The position numbers and the translations under genes were made by a program. 45,434 nt of DNA from Streptomyces sp. Isolate_45. GTDB lineage: Bacteria > Actinomycetota > Actinomycetes > Streptomycetales > Streptomycetaceae. The stretch is taken from NCBI RefSeq assembly GCF_024721315.2, contig NZ_JANFAK020000062.1:1-45434 (forward strand), read 5' to 3'. The notes beneath the pieces are model-generated. The model was not told the origin of the DNA, ran no database searches, and saw nothing but the letters and a program-made list of their open reading frames with translations. Shown here in pieces: positions 8,301-15,131 of this stretch. Positions within the stretch are counted from its first letter, which is position 1. The number at the start of each line of letters is the position of its first letter.

Positions 8301-9472
8301 CGCTTCCTCCCCTTCATACCGAGCCGCATCATCGCGACGATCTCCCGCTGGACCTCGCTGACCCCGCCGCCGAAGGTGTTGATCTGGGCGGCCCGGTTCA
8401 TCCGCTCCAGTTCGCCCCCCGCGAAGGCGTCGGGCCCCCTGACCAGGGCGTCCTCGCCGACCACCTCCTGACACATCCGGTACACCTCGACGGTGGACTC
8501 GGTGCCGAGGAACTTCACCCCGCTGGCGTCGCCGGGGGCGAGGGCGCCCGCGCCCACGTCCTGGACGAGGCGCCAGTTGAGGAGGCGTACGGCGGCCAGC
8601 CGGGCGTGCGCCTCGGCGAGCCGGGACCGCACCCACGGCCGGTCGGCCGGACGCTCGCCGGTGGCCGGGTCGGGGGTACGGGCATGGCGGAGCGCCGCCT
8701 CGTAGAAGTCCTCGGCCTGCATGCCGATGGCGGCCAGGGCGACGCGCTCGTGGTTCAGCTGGTTGGTGATCAGGCCCCAACCACCGTGCTCGGGGCCGAC
8801 GAGGTGACCGGCCGGCACGCGCACGGAGTCGTAGTAGGTGGCCGTGGTGGTGAGACCGCCGACCGTGTCGATCGGGGTCCAGGCGAAGCCCGGACTGTCC
8901 GTCGGTACCAGGACGATCGAGATGCCCTTGTGTTTCGGGGCCTCCGGGTCGGTACGGCAGGCCAGCCAGATCCAGTCCGCGTTCTGCGCGTTGGACGTGA
9001 AGATCTTCTGCCCGTCGATCACCCACGCGTCGTCCTCGCGGACGGCGCGGGTGCGCAGCGAGGCGAGGTCGGTACCCGCCTCGGGTTCCGAGTAGCCGAT
9101 GGCGAAGACGATCTCGCCCTTGAGGATCCGGGGCAGGAAGTAGTCCTTCTGCCGCTGGGTCCCGTACTTCATCAGGGTGGGGCCGACGGTGTTGAGCGTG
9201 ACCATGGAGACGGGGGCGCCCGCACGGTAGGCCTCGTCGAAGAAGACGAACTGCTCGTCGGCGCCGCGCCCTTGGCCGCCGTACTCCACGGGCCAGCCGA
9301 GTCCGAGCAGTCCGTCGGCGCCGATCCGGCGCAGGGCCGCGCGCTGCGCTGCGGGGTCCTCGGGCACCCCGTCCGGCAGCAGGTCCTGGAAGTACGCGCG
9401 CAGTTCGGCGCGGAGCCGCAACTGGCCTTCGGTCGGGGCGAGGTGCACGGCGCTGGCCTCCCGGCGGGACAT
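8297..9472 (-). CDS. chsE2: Acyl-CoA dehydrogenase, catalytic subunit (ChsE2/FadE29-like)
   Basis: A full-length 391-aa acyl-CoA dehydrogenase with GYSEPEAGTDLASL (flavin/substrate loop), DGQKIFTSNAQNADW, and a probable catalytic base Glu242 in LNHERVAL. The C-terminus carries QINTFGGGVSEVQREIVAMM, the FAD-contact region. It is the first gene of the five-gene operon. The partner lacking the base is two genes downstream, consistent with a heteromeric ChsE1-ChsE2 enzyme that dehydrogenates a three-carbon steroid side-chain thioester. Upstream lie a TTGACA-like -35 and a palindromic operator. Confidence 0.88.
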   Translation of the reverse strand: MSRREASAVHLAPTEGQLRLRAELRAYFQDLLPDGVPEDPAAQRAALRRIGADGLLGLGWPVEYGGQGRGADEQFVFFDEAYRAGAPVSMVTLNTVGPTLMKYGTQRQKDYFLPRILKGEIVFAIGYSEPEAGTDLASLRTRAVREDDAWVIDGQKIFTSNAQNADWIWLACRTDPEAPKHKGISIVLVPTDSPGFAWTPIDTVGGLTTTATYYDSVRVPAGHLVGPEHGGWGLITNQLNHERVALAAIGMQAEDFYEAALRHARTPDPATGERPADRPWVRSRLAEAHARLAAVRLLNWRLVQDVGAGALAPGDASGVKFLGTESTVEVYRMCQEVVGEDALVRGPDAFAGGELERMNRAAQINTFGGGVSEVQREIVAMMRLGMKGRKR

Positions 9473-9485
9473 CAGAAGAGTGAAC

Positions 9486-9518
9486 CTGACTGTCCGTCAG
9501 ATTTGGTCGCGATGTCAA
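9486..9518 (-). promoter_or_regulatory. Promoter and palindromic operator of the igr-like operon
   Basis: On the minus strand a perfect TTGACA lies at 9518-9513. Seventeen to eighteen bases downstream the -10 position (GACAGT) overlaps the perfect inverted repeat CTGAC-n5-GTCAG (9486-9500), only 14 bases before the ATG of chsE2. A repressor bound there would block polymerase. The form suits a TetR-family regulator; it does not match the mycobacterial KstR or KstR2 motifs as I know them, and no regulator gene is adjacent. Confidence 0.55.
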
Positions 9519-9642
9519 GGTCGGGAGCCGAGGGGGCGGCGCCGGGCATGCGGGAGCGCCCGCACTACCGGACCCCAGCCGGTCCGGTCGTACGGGCGCC
9601 CTCAACGGTCCACGGCCGCCTGTGCGGCCAGGGGAACTGCCG

Positions 9643-9951
9643 TCACCAGGGGAAGAAGTTCACCGCGATGTTCGAGTTGGCCTGGTGGATCGCCGTGAAG
9701 GCCGAACCGTTGACCTGCGCGGTGTTGTTCTGGTTCGACGCACCGGAGCCGGTGGCCACCTGTTGCGAGGTGGAGGAGTTGCCGTGGTTGTTGCCGCCCA
9801 CACCACTGCCGATGATGCTTGCGACGCTCGCATTCGATCCGTCGTTCGCGAAGGAGCCGTTGTCGGCCGAGGCCACCCCGCCGCAGAGGGCGACGGCGAG
9901 GGGGAGAGCGGCGACGGCGGCGATGACGCGGGCGGTACGGATGCTTGCCAT
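9643..9951 (-). CDS. Small secreted Asn/Ser-rich protein
   Basis: A 102-aa protein with a clear Sec signal peptide: basic start MASIRTAR, hydrophobic AAVAALPLAVALCGG, and a probable cleavage after VASA near residue 29. The mature ~73 residues are rich in Asn, Ser, Gly and Gln (GVGGNNHGNSS, GASNQNNTAQVNG) and end in a hydrophobic NIAVNFFPW. The alternating polar repeats recall actinomycete surface proteins such as chaplins and rodlins, but no chaplin or rodlin domain is convincing. A strong RBS (CTGGAGGA) precedes the ATG. It is a stand-alone gene. Function unknown; a cell-surface or aerial-hypha role is a guess. Confidence 0.8.
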   Translation of the reverse strand: MASIRTARVIAAVAALPLAVALCGGVASADNGSFANDGSNASVASIIGSGVGGNNHGNSSTSQQVATGSGASNQNNTAQVNGSAFTAIHQANSNIAVNFFPW

Positions 9952-10937
9952 GTCTGAATCCTCCAGAAACCGAAGTCGGGTGTACTACGAGGCAGTTGGC
10001 CGACCGCCTCGGTCGTTCCGTGTGCTGACGACGTCGCGAGACCAGAGTTGCCCACCGAATCCCCGGCGAACCACCCCGCAGCCCCCCATTCCCCCGCAAG
10101 CATGAGCAACCCCGGATAAACCCCGTTCGCTCCGCCGACGCCACGGCTCAGCGCCCCGAACCCCGGCGAAACCCCTGCCGCGCAAGGGGCGAACCGTTAC
10201 GCCAAATCCCCACACCCCGGACATGCCGAAGAGGGCCGCGCCATCCGGGAACCCCACCGTCTCCCGGGCATGCGGCCCTGCGATACCAAGCTTCACGCCC
10301 CCTGCACGCCCCCGGCGCCCGCCGGGGCAGACCAACCGTGCCCCACTACCGGGGCACTTCGCGACGCGATCCACGGCCACATCCGACCGGGCTCAAGCGC
10401 CTCGCGTTCCTACACCGTACGTTCCCGCGCTTACGTCCCTGCGCGCCTGCGCCCCTACGTCTCGCCTGCTTGCCTTCGCGCTTCGCCCTTCACGAATCCG
10501 GCCGCCTTCTTGATCCTGCGCCCCGTGTCCTCCGTACTTCGTACAGCGGAATTCGCACGGCGGACTTCGTCCTGCATGCCGTCACGTCAGCCAAGCCTGC
10601 CGGGTTCCGGGCCACAGCGTCCGACCCTGCCGGCGGCAATCTGCCTGACAGCATTCCTGCTGCTCCTGCTCCTGCTGCATGCGGCTCCACTGATTCCGGA
10701 TCCGCCGCTCCAGGCCGTACCGCTTCCGTTCCACCACTCCGGGGCCCACTGGTTCGGGTCCCAGTACTCCACGTCCACTTCCGGCCCTACGACCACCGGT
10801 CGTCCGACACCGGCCCTACGTCCATCGTGGGTGCCTCTTCATCACACTTCTTCCGCGGCACTCGCTCCCACGGCCACTCGCTCATCCGCCCTCACACCCG
10901 GGACCGCTCCCGAGCTCGCTGCGGCGAACGGACTCTC
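9952..10937. other. Gene-poor ~1 kb stretch with C/T-rich plus strand
   Basis: No reading frame here combines a good RBS, the expected high GC3 and a protein-like composition. The longest open frames (for example 10270-10959 plus and 9985-10380 minus) have flat codon-position bias and low-complexity peptides, including a run of Leu from repeated ctg/ctc triplets near 10660. The plus strand is markedly pyrimidine-rich from about 10250 to 10900. It may be a decayed gene, a long untranslated region or a structured RNA; I see no confident feature. Confidence 0.5.
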
Positions 10938-11339
10938 CTATGCCGCCAGCCCCAGCTGACCCCGGCCCGCGGCGCGGCGCGGCGTCATGGAGACCGGCCC
11001 GGAGGGGAGGGTCACGGCCGGCTCGGTTCCTGCGGCGGTACCGGTGTTCCCGGCGAGTGCGGCAGCAGTGGTCGAGCGGCGGACGGACGGGGTCTTGCCG
11101 TGAGCCTCGGCCCGGATCCGCTGCTTGATCGTCGGCGGGAGCGAACCTCCCCGCATCATCGCCCGCCACGTCCGCCGCGCCACGACGGCCGGCCGGCGCA
11201 CGGCGGGGACGGCGGGAGCGGCAACCGCCGCGGCGGCCACCGGGGCCGTCTTCGAGGCGAGGCCGAGGAGGCCGAGGAGCGCCACCAGAGCGGCGAGGAC
11301 GGTGGTCCAGATCGACGTGACGGTGCTGCGGTTGTTCAT
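10938..11339 (-). CDS. Small membrane-anchored protein, DUF6344-like
   Basis: A 133-aa protein from the ATG at 11339. It has one N-terminal hydrophobic segment (IWTTVLAALVALLGLLG), an Ala/Val-rich spacer (APVAAAAVAAPAVPAV), then a basic region with RRTWRAMMRGGSLPPTIKQRI and a disordered C-terminus ending GQLGLAA. The composition and layout fit a Streptomyces-specific family annotated DUF6344. No catalytic motif is visible. It diverges from the GNAT gene. Confidence 0.65.
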   Translation of the reverse strand: MNNRSTVTSIWTTVLAALVALLGLLGLASKTAPVAAAAVAAPAVPAVRRPAVVARRTWRAMMRGGSLPPTIKQRIRAEAHGKTPSVRRSTTAAALAGNTGTAAGTEPAVTLPSGPVSMTPRRAAGRGQLGLAA

Positions 11340-11538
11340 GACGAGCGCCTCATTTCGCGATGTTCCGACGGATGGATCTGAATACATTCGTCATGATGTG
11401 GTCGCAACCGGACAGCCCCCACAACGCGCGCCGATCTTCCGACAAACACCACTCGAAAGGCCTAAAAGGCGCCAATCCACATCTGACAAGATCATGGAAC
11501 GACCGGCGTCCGGACACCCGACGGGACAGGGGAAGCGC

Positions 11539-11967
11539 GTGATCATCAGGCAGGAAACCTCTTTCGAGGCAGGGGAGTTGCTCGCCCTCTACGACTCGGT
11601 CGAGTGGGTCGGCTACACCTCGGACCCGGAGCGCCTGCGTCGGGGGGTGGCCAACTCGCACCTCGTCCTGACGGCCCGGGACGAGTCGGGGCACCTCATG
11701 GGCCTGACCCGGACGATCTCCGACGACGAGCACGTCTGCTACGTCCAGGACCTGCTCGTCGACCCCGCCCACCACCGCAAGGGCATAGGCCGCGCACTGC
11801 TCGAAGCGCTGAAGGAGCGGTACCGGCACTGCCGCTTCTTCCTCCTCTCCACCGACCACGCGGCATCCCCCGAGGGCAAGGTCAGCCACGCCTTCTACCG
11901 CGACCTGGGCTTCCTCTCCTACGACGAGAAGGAAATGGCCGGCTTCGGCCTCCCCCGCAACCGCTGA
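11539..11967 (+). CDS. GNAT-family N-acetyltransferase
   Basis: A 142-aa GNAT fold: substrate-binding N-terminus with WVGYTSDPERLRRG, central strand YVQDLLVDPAHHRKGIGRALL containing the acetyl-CoA pyrophosphate-binding pattern (R/Q-x-x-G-x-G/A, here RKGIGRA), and C-terminal YRDLGFLSYDEKEMAGF. I chose the GTG at 11539 because GGGGAAG lies 4-5 bases upstream and the fold begins right after it; in-frame codons further upstream add a non-homologous leader. The catalysed transfer is acetyl-CoA to an amine; the acceptor is unknown. Confidence 0.88.
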   Translation: MIIRQETSFEAGELLALYDSVEWVGYTSDPERLRRGVANSHLVLTARDESGHLMGLTRTISDDEHVCYVQDLLVDPAHHRKGIGRALLEALKERYRHCRFFLLSTDHAASPEGKVSHAFYRDLGFLSYDEKEMAGFGLPRNR

Positions 11968-12013
11968 CGCATCAACCCCCCGGCCCGCCGCCACCACGAC
12001 GAGGACGTCGACC

Positions 12014-12601
12014 GTGTCCCTCACCCGCCTCAGCCTCAGGTCCGGGCGAACGGCCGTGATCGCCGACATCCGCCTCACCCCTACCTACGGCGACATGCTG
12101 GAGGGCTACCCGTTCTCCCGCCTGAACGACATGAAGCTCAGCGCGCTGCTCCACCGGGCCACGCGCGCGTTCCCCGACCACCCGGTCCACGTCGTTCCGC
12201 CCCGGCGGGAACTCCCGGACCTCCCCGCCGGGGCCTTCGGCCCGGTGGAGACGCTGCCCCCGGTGGCCGTCATCGCCCTGCTCACCTCGGAGCCCGTCGA
12301 CCCGTCACGTGACGACGTCTCCTTCTATTCGGCGCTCGCCGTGGTCTGACTCCAGGACGAACCCGTGATCCCCTCCGGATCGACGATCGACCCCGCCCTC
12401 CTCGTCCTCCCCTGGGCCGACCTCGCCCAGGACTACGAGCGCCAGCCCCATCCGCACGCCGAAGCCCGCCCGGCAACCCGAAAAACTCCTCGCACGCGTT
12501 ACCCCGACCGGGAGCACTCCAGTGACCGGGGCGGCGTCCGGACGGTCACGCGCACCCTGATCGGCCTCCCCGGTGTGCCTCGGGCTACCTTCGGCGGATG
12601 A
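12014..12601 (+). pseudogene. Hypothetical protein gene interrupted by an in-frame TGA
   Basis: From a GTG at 12014 the frame encodes 111 aa, reading through MLEGYPFSRLNDMKLSALLH and ending ...FYSALAVV at the TGA 12347-12349. The same frame continues open and codon-biased with LQDEPVIPSGSTIDPALL and LPWADLAQDYER to about 12470, then loses bias before a stop at 12601. A TGG-to-TGA change (Trp to stop) would join the halves smoothly. I therefore call it a probable nonsense-disrupted gene; a genuine shorter protein or a base-calling error are alternatives. The family is not recognised. Confidence 0.5.
12586..12598 (+). promoter_or_regulatory. Leaderless promoter for the small Cys protein
   Basis: The -10 element TACCTT (fits TANNNT) occupies 12586-12591, exactly -12 to -7 from the A of the ATG at 12598, the hallmark spacing of actinobacterial leaderless genes. 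No Shine-Dalgarno sequence precedes the ATG. Confidence 0.5.
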
Positions 12602-12801
12602 GCACCACGAACCCACTGAGCTGTGCGTTCTGCATGGAACCCACCGATGTGGATGTCTCCGGCGACGGGATAACCCTGGACGTGGCGCGCGCCGGATCTC
12701 GGAGCGCACAGCGAATGTGGGCCCACATCAACTGCCTGGACTCGGCTCTTCACCCGGAGATGCCCCGCGGCGAGGTGCTGGAGCAGTGGCCGTACGGGTA
12801 A
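12598..12801 (+). CDS. Small CxxC...HxxC protein
   Basis: A 67-aa protein with CAFCMEP near the N-terminus and MWAHINCLDSALH near residue 40. The C-x2-C and H-x2-C spacing suggests a single small zinc-binding site. The C-terminus ends EVLEQWPYG. No ribosome binding site is present, but a perfectly placed -10 suggests a leaderless mRNA. It is followed by a terminator that also served the host tRNA-Ser. Family and function not recognised. Confidence 0.7.
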   Translation: MSTTNPLSCAFCMEPTDVDVSGDGITLDVARAGSRSAQRMWAHINCLDSALHPEMPRGEVLEQWPYG

Positions 12802-12837
12802 CCGCGCGCCCTCCCGGCCGCCCACGGTCCGATGCGG

Positions 12838-12873
12838 ACGGCCCCCGACCGAGGTTGGCTGGTCAGGGGCCGT
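12838..12873. terminator. Hairpin terminator (ancestral tRNA-Ser terminator)
   Basis: A 13-bp stem, ACGGCCCCCGACC (12838-12850) against GGTCAGGGGCCGT (12861-12873), with one C-A mismatch and a 10-nt loop. It lies 7 bases beyond the displaced tRNA-Ser 3' fragment on the minus strand, the position expected for the original tRNA terminator before the element inserted. It can also stop the plus-strand gene ending at 12801. Confidence 0.75.
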
Positions 12874-12879
12874 TCACGT

Positions 12880-12936
12880 GCGGTGGGTGTGGGATTTGAA
12901 CCCACGGTGACATCGCTGCCACGACGGTTTTCAAGA
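12880..12936 (-). other. attL: attL: displaced 3' half of the host tRNA-Ser
   Basis: Read on the minus strand this contains the last part of the anticodon arm, the variable arm, T arm and acceptor 3' strand of a serine tRNA, but no 5' half. It shares 32 identical bases (12880-12911) and 19 identical bases (GCCACGACGGTTTTCAAGA, 12918-12936) with the intact tRNA at 31293-31380. It differs in the six bases between them (ATCGCT here, TCGC there). It carries no encoded CCA. Homology stops at 12936, inside the anticodon region, marking the recombination core. Confidence 0.88.
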
Positions 12937-13058
12937 GAGTGCTGCGAGCAGCGTCTTCGTCGTGCGTGACCTGCACGTTCCCCCACCTCCGGGTCACTCA
13001 CCGCCGCTGGCGGTCCACACCTGGTCCACTAGCCCATCAGATACCTCTAGGCAGGTGC

Positions 13059-13283
13059 TCAGACGGGGCGAGCGTCTGGGTGATCCAGCGCGCAGGCACC
13101 TTGGCAGGAGTGAAGCTCCGGTGCTGGTGGCGGGTCTCCTCGCCACGCGCGTTGCGCAGCACGCCAAGAGTCGAAGACTCCAGGTAGTTGATCAAGCAGG
13201 CCCTTGGCAGCGAACAATGCAACGCTCGCCACGCCCGAGCCGGCCAGAACCCAGAGCGTGATGGTCACATCCACTGGTTCCAT
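13059..13283 (-). CDS. Small single-span membrane protein
   Basis: A 74-aa protein from the ATG at 13283, preceded by GAGAGGAG. Residues 6-30 (VTITLWVLAGSGVASVALFA) form one transmembrane helix, followed by an amphipathic stretch LLDQLPGVFDSWRAAQRAW and a Pro-rich tail with one Cys pair (SCQGAC). It lies just inside the left element boundary and diverges from the HTH gene at 13502. Function unknown. Confidence 0.65.
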   Translation of the reverse strand: MEPVDVTITLWVLAGSGVASVALFAAKGLLDQLPGVFDSWRAAQRAWRGDPPPAPELHSCQGACALDHPDARPV

Positions 13284-13501
13284 GCTCCTCTCACCGTCTG
13301 ACAACGCGTCCGTTGATGGGGACACGCTCCAAGGGAAGCTGTGCGTCGCAGCTGTCCACCAGTGCCTCGGACGTTCCTGCTGAACTCCGGACAGTCGGCT
13401 CACCGCGCCCTAGTCTGAACAGAACTGAGCTGGACAGTTGTGGCCGATGCTGGACGACTCTGGACAGGCGGCGGCAACGAACCATGAGACGGGGCGGGGC
13501 G

Positions 13502-14635
13502 ATGGCTGATGACTCCCTGGCGAAACAGCTGGGTCGCTTGCGTGTCCGGGCTGGCAACCCCTCGCTGCGAGACCTGGAGAAGCTCACCGATCGCCAAGGC
13601 AGAAGGATGAGCCGGGCCTCTATCCAGGATAAGTTCTCCGGAACTAGTGGTCTGAAAATGGTCCAGGTGCTGGCTCTGGTTCGAGCATGCGCCGACTACG
13701 CGCATTCGATCGGTGCTCCACTTCCGCCTGAAGATACCGACGAGCAAGTTTGGCAAGAAAAGGCAGCACACCCCACTGCGCCCAAAAATCGGCATGCCGT
13801 TGAACCGCCACACGAGACGGGCCCCCAGGAATCCCAGGATCAGAAGACCGGCGACCCGTCTGATCTAGAGGCACTAATCCCGCCTCTCATCAACGCCGGC
13901 ATGGACGATATCGCAAATCTCGCAAGACAGGGGGCAGGCCAACCTCTAGAAACATGGCTGCCAGCTGTCGTTGTTGCACTCGGCCACGCGCATATGGATT
14001 ACCAAGGTTTCCTCAACTTGGCCGCCCATGCACCACCCGGCCAGATAGTGAAAATCCTCGAATCGATCGCCGAGGACGGTCCCGAAAATATCGGCAACCG
14101 ATACTTCCAGACCTGCCTGCTGACTCAGCACCCCTCCGAGATACCCAAGCTTCTGGTCGCACTTCGCCGGGCTGAAGGGGATCTGAGCTTCTGGTACGCG
14201 CATAATTTCGTTGACGCCATTCTCGGCAAAGGCGACTGGCTAGGGGGCACCAGGCCAGATCTGGCCGACGTCCTGCGAGCGCTGCGCGCGGCCACACTGA
14301 AGGACGATGCCGATAAACTCGCAGAGGATATCGGGCTGCACGCATGGCCCAGAATAACATTGGCGACTGCCGGAGCTATCCCTGAAGCCTTTCTCGGGGA
14401 TCGAGAGCTCATCCTGCATGCAGGATCACAGGGTGGACCGCATCGACTCTTGAGGTTGATCGACTGCCTGAAAACAGAGCAGATTCCCGGGATCGAATCG
14501 CACACGACGCTGGAATATCTACTGGCAGCGGTACCCAAGGGCAAGCATGCGGATTTCTCTCGCATGCTCAACGACGCCGGAATGCAATCCGAGGCTCAAC
14601 GATTGCTGGAACTGGAAACAGAAATTCCATTCTGA
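13502..14635 (+). CDS. HTH-domain protein with alpha-helical C-terminal region
   Basis: A 377-aa protein. The N-terminal ~100 residues (LAKQLGRLRVRAG, LRDLEKLT, SRASIQDKFSG, MVQVLALVRACADYA) match the actinobacterial HTH-like module that often precedes NACHT/NB-ARC or TPR signalling regions. A charged linker (about 95-125) leads to a purely helical region without Walker motifs (ALIPPLINAGMDDIANLARQ, and repeated LLVALRRAEGD/VLRALRAAT patterns). Base composition is lower in GC than its neighbours, suggesting separate acquisition. ATG 13502 follows GGGGCGGGG; an ATG at 13484 is an alternative start. Role unknown; regulation or phage defence is possible. Confidence 0.75.
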   Translation: MADDSLAKQLGRLRVRAGNPSLRDLEKLTDRQGRRMSRASIQDKFSGTSGLKMVQVLALVRACADYAHSIGAPLPPEDTDEQVWQEKAAHPTAPKNRHAVEPPHETGPQESQDQKTGDPSDLEALIPPLINAGMDDIANLARQGAGQPLETWLPAVVVALGHAHMDYQGFLNLAAHAPPGQIVKILESIAEDGPENIGNRYFQTCLLTQHPSEIPKLLVALRRAEGDLSFWYAHNFVDAILGKGDWLGGTRPDLADVLRALRAATLKDDADKLAEDIGLHAWPRITLATAGAIPEAFLGDRELILHAGSQGGPHRLLRLIDCLKTEQIPGIESHTTLEYLLAAVPKGKHADFSRMLNDAGMQSEAQRLLELETEIPF

Positions 14636-14664
14636 CACTCTGGCAACTGTGGCATACACAGAAA

Positions 14665-14700
14665 GCACACCCCCGGTCCACATCAGACTCGGGGGCGTGC
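14665..14700. terminator. Terminator between convergent genes
   Basis: An 11-bp stem, GCACACCCCCG against CGGGGGCGTGC, with one mismatch and a 14-nt loop. It lies between the convergent genes ending at 14635 (plus) and 14752 (minus). Confidence 0.65.
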
Positions 14701-14751
14701 GCGCGTAGGTCAATTAGCGGGTGCTCTTCCCCCACCCACATCTAGCGATGA

Positions 14752-15117
14752 TCAGCTGCACGCCTTCTCGATGGCCTCGAAGATGTCGGCGTCGGTCTCC
14801 CGCTGCCAGGACGGCAGGTCAGGCCAGTCCGCCACGTAGCCCGGCTTCGGCTCCTCGAAGTGCTTGAACATCTGTGCCGTCCAGCACGTCGCGACGAACC
14901 GGCCCTTCTGCTCGCGGGACAACCTCGACGTGTGGCCACCGCTGATCTCGATGAACTGCCGGACCTGGTCGTAGACCGAGCCTGCGGCCTCGCGCTCCCA
15001 CTGCGGGGTGTCTTCCCACGGGGTGACGTAGCCGGCCTTCGGCTCCCCGGGGAAGTGCTGGTGCACTCCCGCAATCCAGGTCTCCCGGAACAGTCGTGCA
15101 CCTTCGGTCTGCGACAT
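14752..15117 (-). CDS. Small protein with an internal duplicated motif
   Basis: A 121-aa protein starting at the ATG 15117 (GAGGGG upstream). Two similar segments are visible: GVHQHFPGEPKAGYVTPWED then PQWERE, and MFKHFEEPKPGYVADWPD then PSWQRE. The shared pattern is HF-x-PK-x-GYV-x2-W-x-D-x-P-x-WxRE, spaced about 55 residues apart, so it arose by tandem duplication. It lies 14 bases downstream of the XRE-TPR regulator on the same strand and is probably co-transcribed with it. No known catalytic motif; the family is not recognised. Confidence 0.75.
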   Translation of the reverse strand: MSQTEGARLFRETWIAGVHQHFPGEPKAGYVTPWEDTPQWEREAAGSVYDQVRQFIEISGGHTSRLSREQKGRFVATCWTAQMFKHFEEPKPGYVADWPDLPSWQRETDADIFEAIEKACS

Positions 15118-15131
15118 GCCTACCCCTCTCG

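Noticed and set aside
10270..10959. Plus-strand 229-aa frame with a poly-Leu stretch
   Set aside because: No third-position bias and no RBS; the Leu run comes from a ctg/ctc repeat rather than a membrane helix in a real gene.
12880..12936. A second tRNA-Ser gene
   Set aside because: Only the 3' half is present; no acceptor 5' strand or D arm follows beyond 12936, so it is an att remnant and not a functional tRNA.
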